Assembly: GCA_021850485.1 (NCBI GenBank)
Contig: JAJZLY010000008.1
Span: 147,879 to 211,878, forward strand
DNA: 64,000 nucleotides
Source of the DNA: Bacillota bacterium
GTDB taxonomy: Bacteria > Bacillota > Sulfobacillia > JAJZYS01 > JAJZLH01
Reading direction: 5' to 3'
Each line of letters starts with the position of its first letter. The stretch's first letter is position 1. Of this stretch, positions 41,849 through 50,035 are shown piece by piece. The translations under genes and the position numbers were made by a program. The notes below the pieces were generated by a model, which had not been told where the DNA came from, made no database searches, and worked only from the letters and a program-made list of their open reading frames with translations.

Positions 41849-42683
41849 AGGTGTAAAAGCCCCGGCCGCTCTTGCGGCCGAGCGCACCGCCATTGACCAT
41901 ACGCTGTTGCAGCGGATGCGGGCGCAGGCGCGGCTCGTGCATCAGTTGCCGGTAGACCGACTCGGATACCGCCAAGTTGACGTCAATGCCGATCAGGTCC
42001 ATCAGCCGAAAGGGGCCCAGCGGAAAGCCCAGCCCCTCGATCAGGCGGTCCACCAACTCCACGCTAGCTGCCCCGTCTCCGACCAGCCGCAAAGCTTCCA
42101 GGTAGATCGGCCGGGCCACCCGGTTGACGATGAAGCCGGGGGCGTCTTGGGCACGGACCGCTTGCTTGCCGATCTGACTGACGAAGGCCTCGGCCTCGGT
42201 CATGGTCTGCTCGCTGGTCTGGGCGCCGTGCACCACCTCGACCAGCACCATCCGCTCTGGCGGATTGAAAAAGTGCAGACCCAAAAACCGGCTGGGGTCC
42301 GGTGCGAAAGCCGCCAGGGCAGACACCGAAAGCGACGACGTGTTGGTGGCGACCAGGCCCAAAAAATCCCGCCGCAGCGCCAACAGCACCTGGCGCTTCA
42401 GCTCGAAGTCCTCCGCCACAGCCTCCACCACCAAGTCTGTGGCGGCTAGCTGAGATACCTCCTCCGACCAGGAGATGCGGCCCATGGCCTGAGCGGACTG
42501 ATCGGCGCTGAGCCGGTGGCGGACCAAAAGGGCCGCCAAGGACTTCTCGATACGGCCCTTGGCCGCAGGGTGCACCTCCACCCGATCCACCAACTGCACG
42601 CTGCAGCCAGCCACCGCCGCCACCACGGCGATGCCAGCGCCCATGGTGCCAGCTCCGATCACGGCCAGCCGCTTGGCGCTCAT
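41841..42683 (-). CDS. paaH: 3-hydroxyacyl-CoA dehydrogenase, catalytic half of PaaH
   Basis: This 280-residue enzyme oxidises a 3-hydroxyacyl-CoA (3-hydroxyadipyl-CoA in the phenylacetate pathway) with NAD. It has the Rossmann motif IGAGTMGAGIA at residues about 9-19, TNTSSLSVSALA, catalytic His in LGLHFFNPPERM, and the C-domain GFIVNRVARPIYLEALRL...MDLIGIDVNLAV. It resembles the first 280 residues of E. coli PaaH and also Hbd. The start overlaps the paaG stop (ATGA). Confidence 0.88.
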   Translation of the reverse strand: MSAKRLAVIGAGTMGAGIAVVAAVAGCSVQLVDRVEVHPAAKGRIEKSLAALLVRHRLSADQSAQAMGRISWSEEVSQLAATDLVVEAVAEDFELKRQVLLALRRDFLGLVATNTSSLSVSALAAFAPDPSRFLGLHFFNPPERMVLVEVVHGAQTSEQTMTEAEAFVSQIGKQAVRAQDAPGFIVNRVARPIYLEALRLVGDGAASVELVDRLIEGLGFPLGPFRLMDLIGIDVNLAVSESVYRQLMHEPRLRPHPLQQRMVNGGALGRKSGRGFYTYA

Positions 42684-43453
42684 CGGCCGCTAAAACGGGG
42701 GGCGCGCTTGGCCAAAAATGCGCTGACCCCTTCGCGGTGGTCTGCACTGGCTCCGGCCAGTTCCTGGGCGGCGGCCTCGTAGCTGAGCTGATCGCTGAGC
42801 GAGGCCTGGTACGCCCGGCGCACCGCTTGCTTGGTCAGGGCAAAGGCCAAGGTCGGTCCGGCGGCCAGATCCTGCGCCCAACTTGCGACCGTGGCGTCCA
42901 GCTGGTCGGCGGCCACCACCGTATTCAAAATTCCCCAGCGCACCGCTTCTGCCGCTTCCATCGGCCGCGCCGTGTAGAACAGCTCGAGGGCCACCCCGGG
43001 CCCGACAAAGCGCTCAAGCGTCTGACTGAGACCGGAATCGGGTACCAGACCGATCCGGCTGAAGGCGGCGATCAAGCGGGTGGCGTCGGTACCGATGCGC
43101 AGATCGGCGGCCAGTGCGATGGACAAGCCAGCGCCGGCGGCCACACCTTGCAGGCGGGCGATCACCGGCTTGTCCATTTCCACGATGGTCTGGATGATCG
43201 GGTTATAGCCACTCACCAGACTGTGCCGAAATGAGCGTGGGACACCCTCTGGGTGACTTTTTAAATCCTCTCCGGCACAAAAGGCCCGACCGCTGCCAGA
43301 GAGGACCACCGCCCGCACCTCGGGATCACGAGCCGCCTTGCGCAGTGCTGCCAGATACGCTGCCTTAGTCTCCTGGTCGAGGGCGTTCAGCACCTCGGGA
43401 CGGTTGAGCGTGATGGTCTCGACGGCGCCAGCGCGGCTGACTTCTACCTTCAC
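42680..43453 (-). CDS. paaG: Ring-1,2-epoxyphenylacetyl-CoA isomerase PaaG (enoyl-CoA hydratase family)
   Basis: This 257-residue crotonase-fold protein has the oxyanion loops SGRAFCAGEDL and GVAAGAGLSIALAAD. The single catalytic acid is D139 in FSRIGLVPDSG, as in PaaG, while the two glutamates of true hydratases are absent. The ending SADHREGVSAFLAKRAPRFSG closely follows E. coli PaaG. The enzyme turns the epoxide of phenylacetyl-CoA into the oxepin form. The presence of paaG implies an epoxidase (PaaABCE) elsewhere in the genome. Confidence 0.88.
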   Translation of the reverse strand: MKVEVSRAGAVETITLNRPEVLNALDQETKAAYLAALRKAARDPEVRAVVLSGSGRAFCAGEDLKSHPEGVPRSFRHSLVSGYNPIIQTIVEMDKPVIARLQGVAAGAGLSIALAADLRIGTDATRLIAAFSRIGLVPDSGLSQTLERFVGPGVALELFYTARPMEAAEAVRWGILNTVVAADQLDATVASWAQDLAAGPTLAFALTKQAVRRAYQASLSDQLSYEAAAQELAGASADHREGVSAFLAKRAPRFSGR

Positions 43454-44217
43454 GACGACACGCCCTTGAACTTGGGCGGCCGCTTTTCCAAAAAGGCGGC
43501 CATGCCCTCTTTTTGATCCTCGGTGGAAAACAGCAAATAGAAGTTCTTACGCTCAAAGGCGTAGTCCAGGCCGTTTAAGGCCACCCGGCGCACCGCCTCC
43601 TTGGCCAGCTGCGCTGCCGTGCGCGGCATCTTTGCGATCTCCTGGGCCAGCACCATGGCCTCTGCCTCGGCCGTGCCTGCTGGCACCAGTCGGGCCACCA
43701 GCCCCATCTTGTAGGCTTCTGCGGCTTCCACCATTCGCCCAGTCAAAACCATCTCCATCGCCCGCTGGGCACCGACCAGTCGGGTCAGCATCTGGGTGCC
43801 GCCGGCCCCGGGCATGACGCCGATCTTGATCTCGGGCTGGCCAAAACGGGCGTCTTCTGAGGCCACGATCAGATCGGCGCACATCGCCAGCTCCAGCCCA
43901 CCGCCCAGGCAAAAGCCGTGGACGGCGGCAACCAGCGGCTTTTTGACCTGACGGATGCGATCCCAAAGCGCCAGGTGGTTGAGTTCCATCAGGTCTGTGG
44001 CAGAGGCGGTGGCCATCTGCGAGATGTCGGCGCCAGCCGCAAAGGCCCGGCCGCTGCCGGCGATCACTAGCACGGCCACCTCGGGGTCATGGTCGGCGTG
44101 AGACAGGGCGTCCGCCAGCTCGGCCATCACCTGGCTGTTGAGGGCATTTAGCACCTCGGGGCGGTTTAGCCGCACCAGGGCCACCGCTCCTTGTCGTTCG
44201 CTCAGCACACCGGCCAT
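43450..44217 (-). CDS. paaF: 2,3-dehydroadipyl-CoA hydratase PaaF (enoyl-CoA hydratase)
   Basis: This 255-residue crotonase-fold hydratase retains both catalytic glutamates, E109 (GGGLELAM) and E129 (GQPEIKIG), spaced 20 apart as in rat enoyl-CoA hydratase. VMPGAGGTQ and the ending EDQKEGMAAFLEKRPPKFKG match PaaF/Crt proteins. It hydrates dehydroadipyl-CoA, or crotonyl-CoA if used in general beta-oxidation. It overlaps paaG by 4 bp. The ribosome site GGAGGCG precedes its start. Confidence 0.87.
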   Translation of the reverse strand: MAGVLSERQGAVALVRLNRPEVLNALNSQVMAELADALSHADHDPEVAVLVIAGSGRAFAAGADISQMATASATDLMELNHLALWDRIRQVKKPLVAAVHGFCLGGGLELAMCADLIVASEDARFGQPEIKIGVMPGAGGTQMLTRLVGAQRAMEMVLTGRMVEAAEAYKMGLVARLVPAGTAEAEAMVLAQEIAKMPRTAAQLAKEAVRRVALNGLDYAFERKNFYLLFSTEDQKEGMAAFLEKRPPKFKGVSS

Positions 44218-44235
44218 CTCAAGTCGCCTCCTTAC

Positions 44236-45507
44236 TTAGGTCGAAGTCCGCTCGTCGATCAGCCGCTTGGCCTTGCCCTCGGAGCGGGGCAGGCTGCCCG
44301 GCTCTTTGGCCAAGACCGCAATGCGGACGCCAAAGGCGTCGTGCAGCTGGTGCTGCAGCTGGCGCACCGCCGCCTGAGCGTCGGCAGCGGGCAGTGCTTC
44401 CACCTCAACTGTGAGTTCGGCCAGCGCCGCCCTTTGGCTCAGGCGCAGCACATAGACCGGCGCCAACTGGCCCTGGGCCAGCACCAGCCGCTCGATCTCG
44501 GAGGGGAAGATGTTGACGCCGCGCAGCACGAACATGTCGTCCACCCGACCCTTGATCCGGCTCATGCGCACGGTGGTCCGCCCGCAGCGGCACGGTTCGT
44601 GATTCAACGAGGCGATGTCACCGGTGCGGTAGCGAATCACCGGTGAGACCTGGCGGGTGAGGGTGGTGAACACCAACTCGCCGTCTTCGCCGTCGGCCAG
44701 GACCTGGCCGCTTTTGGGGTCGATCACCTCCACCAGGAAGTGATCTTCGTGCACATGCAAGCCGTCTTTGGCTTGGTGGCACTCGGCCGCTACCCCGGGG
44801 CCAATCACCTCGGACAATCCGTAGATGTCGCAGGCGTCGCAGCCGAACTCCTTTTCGATCTCCCGGCGCATCTCCTCGGTCCATGGCTCAGCGCCCAAAA
44901 TCGCCCACTTCAGTCCCAGATGGCGGGGATCTTTGTGGTTTTGGATCAGATGCTCGGCGATGTTCAGGGCGTACGACGGGGTGCAGGCCAGCCCGTCTGG
45001 GCGCAAATCCTCCAGCAATAGGCACTGCCGGCTGGTCACACCGCCAGACGCTGGCATCACGGTCAGGCCCAGCCGTTCAGCGCCGCCGTGCAGGCCGAGG
45101 CCGCCGGTAAAAAGTCCATATCCGTATGCGTTGTGCAGCATCTGGCCGCTCTCGGCGCCAACTAAGACCAGGCAGCGGGCGACGACTTCGGCCCACATCG
45201 CCAGATCGTCTTTGGAATATCCGACCAAGGTCGGCTTGCCATGGGTGCCGGAACTGCCCTGGAGGCGCGCCACAGCCTGGCGGGGCACCCCGAACAATGC
45301 CATCGGGTAGGCCGCCATCAGGTCCGCCTTGGTCATCATCGGCCAACTGCTGAGTTCTTCCAGGTTGGTCAGCGGTTGTCGGCCGACCCCGTGCTCGGCG
45401 AAGCGGTGACCGAGGGCGGGCAGGTTGCGCTTCACCCGTTCGATCTGGTGGTTCAGCCGCTCGCGCTGCAAGGCTGCGCGTTCCTTTGGACTGATGGTCT
45501 CTTCCAA
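44236..45507 (-). CDS. paaK: Phenylacetate-CoA ligase PaaK
   Basis: This AMP-forming ligase activates phenylacetate to phenylacetyl-CoA. The ATP loop is QGSSGTHGKPTLVGYS, followed by DIYGLSEVIGPG, the CxxC-like EPCRCGRT, RYRTGDI and the C-terminal hinge MSRIKGRVDDMFVLRG, all PaaK hallmarks. The final lysine region is PRSEGKAKRLID. The start is uncertain. The frame is open far upstream, but TTG 45507 gives about 423 residues, the family size; AAGGAGG lies 17 bp before it, further than usual. It heads the paa block after the ferredoxin gene. Confidence 0.9.
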   Translation of the reverse strand: MEETISPKERAALQRERLNHQIERVKRNLPALGHRFAEHGVGRQPLTNLEELSSWPMMTKADLMAAYPMALFGVPRQAVARLQGSSGTHGKPTLVGYSKDDLAMWAEVVARCLVLVGAESGQMLHNAYGYGLFTGGLGLHGGAERLGLTVMPASGGVTSRQCLLLEDLRPDGLACTPSYALNIAEHLIQNHKDPRHLGLKWAILGAEPWTEEMRREIEKEFGCDACDIYGLSEVIGPGVAAECHQAKDGLHVHEDHFLVEVIDPKSGQVLADGEDGELVFTTLTRQVSPVIRYRTGDIASLNHEPCRCGRTTVRMSRIKGRVDDMFVLRGVNIFPSEIERLVLAQGQLAPVYVLRLSQRAALAELTVEVEALPAADAQAAVRQLQHQLHDAFGVRIAVLAKEPGSLPRSEGKAKRLIDERTST

Positions 45508-45541
45508 AAACGCCGCCGACGTTCCCTCCTTAGCACGAATC

Positions 45542-45566
45542 AGGCCGACCCCGGGGGGGTCGGCCT
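45542..45566. terminator. Strong hairpin between the ferredoxin gene and paaK
   Basis: AGGCCGACCCC (45542-45552) and GGGGTCGGCCT (45556-45566) form an 11-bp perfect stem with a 3-nt loop. There is no T-run on the minus strand, so it may weaken or stabilise rather than end the transcript. It separates the ferredoxin gene from the downstream paa genes. Confidence 0.5.
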
Positions 45567-45575
45567 CGGCATCGC

Positions 45576-46067
45576 TCAGCGCACGGACAGGCTGCGGCGG
45601 GAGAGTTCTAACTCGGTCAGCGGCCGCTTGGGGTCGCCGCTCACCTCTTCCAGCAGATCTTGCTTGTTGACCACGAAGCTTTGGCGGCTGTAGTCGGAGG
45701 GCACCAGGGTCGGGGTCAGGACAATGGCGTCCACCGGGCACGCTGCCTCGCACTCGCCGCAGAAGATGCAGCGGTAGAGATCGATCTCATAGCGAGAGGC
45801 GTAGCGTTCGCCGGGGCTGACCGGGTGAGCCGGGTCGTTTTCGCTGGCCTCGACGATGATGGCGTCCGCGGGACAGGCAGCAGCGCAAAGTGAGCAGCCG
45901 ATGCAACGCTCCAGGCCGTTTTCATGCCTGGTCAGGCGGTGGCGGCCCCTAAACCTTGTGGGCAACGTGCGGCGCTGTTCGGGGTACTGGACCGTGATCG
46001 ACTTGGAGAAAAAGAGCCGAAAGGTGGTAGCCATCCCCTTCAGGAGGGCACCAACACCCTTTAGCAA
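45576..46067 (-). CDS. NuoI-like 2[4Fe-4S] ferredoxin
   Basis: This 163-residue protein starts with an amphipathic helix (LLKGVGALLKGMATTFRLFF) and VTVQYPEQ-like SITVQYPEQ, followed by RFRGRHRL. Two clusters follow, CIGCSLCAAACP and CIFCGECEAACP, as in complex I subunit NuoI. TTG 46067 is chosen, eight bases after AGGAGG; ATG 46034 is an alternative. No other nuo gene is present. It may be a second copy serving complex I, or an electron carrier for the adjacent phenylacetate genes. Confidence 0.82.
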   Translation of the reverse strand: MLKGVGALLKGMATTFRLFFSKSITVQYPEQRRTLPTRFRGRHRLTRHENGLERCIGCSLCAAACPADAIIVEASENDPAHPVSPGERYASRYEIDLYRCIFCGECEAACPVDAIVLTPTLVPSDYSRQSFVVNKQDLLEEVSGDPKRPLTELELSRRSLSVR

Positions 46068-46155
46068 TCTGCCTGCCTCCTCATGAGGGTGATGTCGCAC
46101 TGCACGCGGCTAATGCACCTCATTGTAGCAGAAGCCCTAAGGTGCGCACCCGGCC

Positions 46156-46428
46156 CTACCAGGTCACTTTGCTGGGGTCCAGCAGTTCACGCTCAGGGCC
46201 CTGGGCTCGCCCTGCAAACAGCCGCTTTCGCCACGGGGCGCTCAGCCGCCAGATGCCACTTGACCAGGTCGTCTCCAGCCACTGGTCGGGGCTGCGATCG
46301 GTGGGGAAGGCGGCCGCCACCCAGTGCAAGGGGCCCCAGCGCGGATGATGCAAGGTGGCCCGAGCCGCATCCCAGCGGCCGGCCTGGTTCAAGGTGAACC
46401 ACTCCACTCCTGGCACCCGAATCCGCAT
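46156..46428 (-). CDS. Small hypothetical protein (90 aa)
   Basis: This 90-residue soluble protein starts MRIRVPGVEWFTLNQAGRW and is rich in Trp and Arg. The ribosome site GAAGGGG precedes ATG 46428; an ATG 33 bp upstream (46461) is possible. Codon use is like that of neighbouring genes. It lies alone between the ferredoxin gene on the same strand and the divergent moxR gene. I do not recognise the family. Confidence 0.55.
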   Translation of the reverse strand: MRIRVPGVEWFTLNQAGRWDAARATLHHPRWGPLHWVAAAFPTDRSPDQWLETTWSSGIWRLSAPWRKRLFAGRAQGPERELLDPSKVTW

Positions 46429-46572
46429 GGCGCCGCCCCTTCTCACCTGCCAGGGGTTCATTTCGAGACTGATCTGCCAATGCCTGGCCCACCACCTGTC
46501 TTGGCCTCAGGCGTGTGCTAGCATGGACCTGACCGGCCACGTGCGACGGTGAGAACGCTGAGGAGGGCCTAG

Positions 46573-47511
46573 ATGAACCCCAAGTTGGCACCGGTGATGG
46601 CTCAGATCGAGCAGGTGATCGTTGGCAAGCAGTCGGTGGTGGAGTTGTTCTTGGTCGCCCTCTTGTCCGAGGGTCACGTCTTGCTCGAAGACGTGCCCGG
46701 CACCGGCAAGACCATGCTGGCCAAGGCGCTGGCCAAGTCGCTGGCACTTCCCTTTCGCCGCCTGCAGTTCACCCCAGACCTCTTGCCGGCAGACGTCACC
46801 GGCAGTTCGGTGTTCAACCGCCAGACCAACGCCTTCGAGTTCCGGCCCGGCCCCATCTTCGCTCAGATTCTCCTGGCCGACGAAATCAACCGGGCCTCGC
46901 CCCGTACCCAGTCGTCTCTTCTGGAGGCGATGGCCGAAGGGCAGGTGTCGGCCGATGGCACCACCTACCCGCTCGCCCGGCCGTTCGTGGTGATCGCCAC
47001 CGAAAACCCGGTGGAGATGGAGGGCACCTTCCCTCTGCCCGAGGCGCAGCTGGACCGCTTTTTGCTCCGCCTGGAGATCGGCTACCCAGACCCGGCCGGC
47101 GAGATCGAGGTATTGCGCCGCCACGGCCAGCGCGAGCCTCTGGACCAGGTGACGGCCGTCCTCGGCCAAGAGGAGCTAGCTGCCTTAATCGCCGAGGCCC
47201 GGCAGGTCAGCGCCTCTGACGATGTGATGGCCTATGTGGTGGAGATCTCCCGCCAGACCAGAGAGCACCGCGACGTTCAGCTGGGCGTCAGCCCCCGCGG
47301 CTCGCTCAGCCTGCTGCGGGCTGCACGCAGCCACGCCTTCTTGGAGGGTCGCAACTACGTGCTTCCCGATGACGTCAAGGCCATGGCGATGGCTGCCTTG
47401 GCCCACCGCTTGATCTTGTCGCCAGAGGCCATGGTCCGCTCCATCTCCGCCCAAAGCGTGATCCAAGATGTGCTGGGGTCGGTCCCGGCTCCGGTCGAAC
47501 AGGTCCGCTAG
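46573..47511 (+). CDS. MoxR-family AAA+ ATPase
   Basis: This 312-residue AAA+ protein has Walker A at residues about 41-48 (VPGTGKTM), Walker B LLADEINRASPRTQ, sensor 1 ATENP in VIATENPVEMEGTF, and a lid domain with SPRGSLSLLRAARS. MoxR ATPases act as chaperones that insert cofactors or activate von Willebrand-domain partners. ATG 46573 follows GAGGAGG. The next two genes, DUF58 and DUF4129, complete the common MoxR cluster. Confidence 0.9.
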   Translation: MNPKLAPVMAQIEQVIVGKQSVVELFLVALLSEGHVLLEDVPGTGKTMLAKALAKSLALPFRRLQFTPDLLPADVTGSSVFNRQTNAFEFRPGPIFAQILLADEINRASPRTQSSLLEAMAEGQVSADGTTYPLARPFVVIATENPVEMEGTFPLPEAQLDRFLLRLEIGYPDPAGEIEVLRRHGQREPLDQVTAVLGQEELAALIAEARQVSASDDVMAYVVEISRQTREHRDVQLGVSPRGSLSLLRAARSHAFLEGRNYVLPDDVKAMAMAALAHRLILSPEAMVRSISAQSVIQDVLGSVPAPVEQVR

Positions 47512-47513
47512 CC

Positions 47514-48743
47514 TTGGTCAACTCCCGGCGTGCCGCGCTCAGCGGCATCGTGCTGCTGGTAGTGCTGTCGTTGTTCTTGCAGCTGCCGCTGGCCGCCGCC
47601 GGCGGCTTTTTGATGCTGCTGGTCGGCGCTCTGGCCGCCTACTACCAGCGCTACGGGCTGATGGGTGTGGCGCTGCGGGTCAAGATCCACCCAGGGTCTG
47701 TATTCCCAGATGAGCAAACCGAGCTGGCTTTGGCCATCGGCAACCCGAAGCGGGTGCCGCTGCCCTTTTTGACGCTGGAACAGGAGTGGCCGGCCGCGGT
47801 CACCCCGGTCGGCCGGCCCGAGTTGCTCGGTGATAGCTCCAAGCCGGGCCGAAAACTGTTTCGCCTGTTCACCCATTTGGGCGGACGCCAGCAGGTGAGC
47901 CGGCGCTATCAGCTGACCTCCTCTCGCCGTGGCCGTCACGTGTTTGGGCCGCAGACGCTGCGCCTGTACGATCCAATCGGATTGCTCTTCAGCGAGCGGC
48001 ACTACGAGCGGCCGCGGGATCTGGCCTCCTACGTGGTCTATCCCAAGCTGCGGCCGGTGCGCTCTTTGCCGGCAGTGCTCAGAGCTGGCGGCGAGTGGCG
48101 GGCCAGGTCGCTGCTGGAAGACCCCACCTTGCTGCGCTCCTTGCGCCAGTGGCAGGCCGGAGATGCGATGAAGCAGATCGACTGGCGGGCGTCTGCCCGC
48201 TCCGACGACGACTTGTACGTGCGCCAGCCGGAGTCGGTCAGTCGGCTTGAGGTCTATCTGGGGCTGAACCTGCAAAGCAGCCGGGAGACCTGGGGCGGAT
48301 TGCGCCAAGACTACATCGAGGAAGCAGTGTCCCTGACCGCATCCTTGGCCTGGGACCTGCTGGGCACCAAGCATCCGGTCGGGGTCTATGCCAACGGCAT
48401 GCTGGAGGGCGAGGCCACCCGTACGCTGGGCGTGGTCTTGCGCCCGGCTGCTCACGCCCGCCAGTTGCAGCACGTGCTCACCGCCTTGGGCGAAGTGCAG
48501 CAGGCGGCAGCCTATCTCGACCTGGGCCGGCTTTTGGTGGCAGAGGCCGGGCGGGCGATGGCCGGGTCGGTGTTCGTGGTGATCACCGCCTTCGTTTCGC
48601 CGGCCCTGACCCCGGTGTTGCTCTACTTGCGCCAGCGTGGGCACAAGGTCGTGGTCGTCCACTTCGACGCGCCGGAAGCCGGCGATGGCCCGATCCCAGC
48701 CGGGGTGGTGGCGCTGACCCCGGCTCATCTGTGGGCCTCATGA
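47514..48743 (+). CDS. DUF58 membrane protein (vWA-like) of the MoxR cluster
   Basis: This 409-residue protein has two N-terminal membrane helices (residues about 10-45, GIVLLVVLSLFLQLPL...). The extracytoplasmic-to-cytoplasmic region carries the DUF58 signature: DPIGLLFSERHYERP and WQAGDAMKQIDWRASARSDD. The C-terminal half resembles a von Willebrand A fold. It starts at TTG 47514, 3 bp after moxR, with no strong ribosome site, so coupling is likely. Its stop overlaps the next gene. Confidence 0.83.
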   Translation: MVNSRRAALSGIVLLVVLSLFLQLPLAAAGGFLMLLVGALAAYYQRYGLMGVALRVKIHPGSVFPDEQTELALAIGNPKRVPLPFLTLEQEWPAAVTPVGRPELLGDSSKPGRKLFRLFTHLGGRQQVSRRYQLTSSRRGRHVFGPQTLRLYDPIGLLFSERHYERPRDLASYVVYPKLRPVRSLPAVLRAGGEWRARSLLEDPTLLRSLRQWQAGDAMKQIDWRASARSDDDLYVRQPESVSRLEVYLGLNLQSSRETWGGLRQDYIEEAVSLTASLAWDLLGTKHPVGVYANGMLEGEATRTLGVVLRPAAHARQLQHVLTALGEVQQAAAYLDLGRLLVAEAGRAMAGSVFVVITAFVSPALTPVLLYLRQRGHKVVVVHFDAPEAGDGPIPAGVVALTPAHLWAS

Positions 48744-50035
48744 GGCGGCCGGCAGTGGTCCTGCTCTTGGTGTTGCGCACCGCTGTTGAAGCGGCAGCGC
48801 TCACGCCCTGGGCGGCGGTGTTCACCGGCGCCTTGGTGCCGCTTTGGCTGCTGTGGGCCGTGGCCCTGGTGTTGCTGGTGCCGGGCTTGGCCTGGCGGGG
48901 GTCGCCGCTGCAATCTCGCATCTTGACCCTGGTGCTGGGCGGGCTGATCGGACTGGGACTCGGTGCCGAGCACGCGGTCGGCCTGGTCACCCAGGTGGCG
49001 CCGACCATCACCTTTTTGGCCCTGGGCTGGCGCTCTGCCACCACTGCCGCCTACCCGGAGGACCCGCAGCAGATCCAGGCCGCCTTCACCGCCTCGATCT
49101 GGATCTTCTTTTTGGGCTTTGTGGTCTCCTTGCTGCACCAGCCGCCGTCGCCGCTCAGTTTGGCCGGCTCTGCTCTGGTCATCGCCGTGGCCGGCAGCGC
49201 CTGCTTGATCTTGGCCCGCGACCGAGAGTTGGCCCAGCGCACGGCCCTGTCCGCCGGGCGCACGGGCTTTAGCCCACTCGCCTCCTTCGGGCTGCTCACC
49301 GTGGCCGCCCTGACCGCCTTGTCCCTGATCTTGTCCATACTCAGCTCTCCGGCCACCATCTTTAGGCTCTTGCAACCTGTGGCCGCGGCCTTGATCAGTG
49401 GTTTTTTGACCGCCATGGACAAGGTCGGCGTCCCCTTTTTGGGCTTTTTGTTCGCCACTGCCGAGCGGGTCTTGCACATCCCCAAGTCCTTCGTGCCGCC
49501 CTACCACCCGCCGTCCAATCTGAACAACCAGATGCATCGCACATACCTGGCCACTCGTTTTGGTATGCAGGCGGAGACCGTGATCGTGATCGTCCTGGTG
49601 GTAGCGGTGGTGGTCGCCCTGATCGTGCTGCTGCGCCACCTCAATGGCCGCCTGCAGACCCGGGAGCGAGGAGAGACCGAAGAGCGCAGCCACTTTCAGA
49701 TGGAGACCGAAGCGGCGGACAGCGCTGGTCGCGATTGGGCCTATCCCTACACCCCGGCCGGAAGCCGGCTGCGCCGCTCAGTCAGAGCGATGCTGCGCGA
49801 GCTGACCAGCCGCCAAATCGGTCCCCATTCGTCCGAAACGATGCGGGAGTGGGCCGCCGATCATCGCGCCGACCCCGACGTGCAAAAGTTGATCTCCAAC
49901 TACGAAACCCACCGCTACGGCCAAGGTGAGGACCCGGCCGATGCCGAGGGGTTGGTGGCCCGGGCCAAGCAACGGATCTTGAGCCGCCGGCTGGGCCGGC
50001 GGGAGGACAAGCCAGAAGATCCTGGCGGCGGCTAG
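48740..50035 (+). CDS. Membrane protein with C-terminal DUF4129 domain
   Basis: This 431-residue protein has about seven membrane helices in residues 1-300. A charged linker (RERGETEERSHFQME) follows, then a cytosolic domain of about 100 residues (VRAMLRELTSRQIGPHSSETMREWA) typical of DUF4129. In related operons the third gene also carries a transglutaminase domain between these parts, but I see none here. ATG 48740 overlaps the DUF58 stop (ATGA). Its end overlaps the convergent trxB gene by 4 bp. Confidence 0.78.
   Translation: MRRPAVVLLLVLRTAVEAAALTPWAAVFTGALVPLWLLWAVALVLLVPGLAWRGSPLQSRILTLVLGGLIGLGLGAEHAVGLVTQVAPTITFLALGWRSATTAAYPEDPQQIQAAFTASIWIFFLGFVVSLLHQPPSPLSLAGSALVIAVAGSACLILARDRELAQRTALSAGRTGFSPLASFGLLTVAALTALSLILSILSSPATIFRLLQPVAAALISGFLTAMDKVGVPFLGFLFATAERVLHIPKSFVPPYHPPSNLNNQMHRTYLATRFGMQAETVIVIVLVVAVVVALIVLLRHLNGRLQTRERGETEERSHFQMETEAADSAGRDWAYPYTPAGSRLRRSVRAMLRELTSRQIGPHSSETMREWAADHRADPDVQKLISNYETHRYGQGEDPADAEGLVARAKQRILSRRLGRREDKPEDPGGG

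Noticed and set aside
47508-48728. 406-codon open frame on the minus strand
   Set aside because: Antisense to the DUF58 gene, which has clear family motifs and fits the operon.
48725-49693. 322-codon open frame on the minus strand
   Set aside because: Antisense to the DUF4129 membrane protein; product is almost all Gly/Gln/Arg/Asp.
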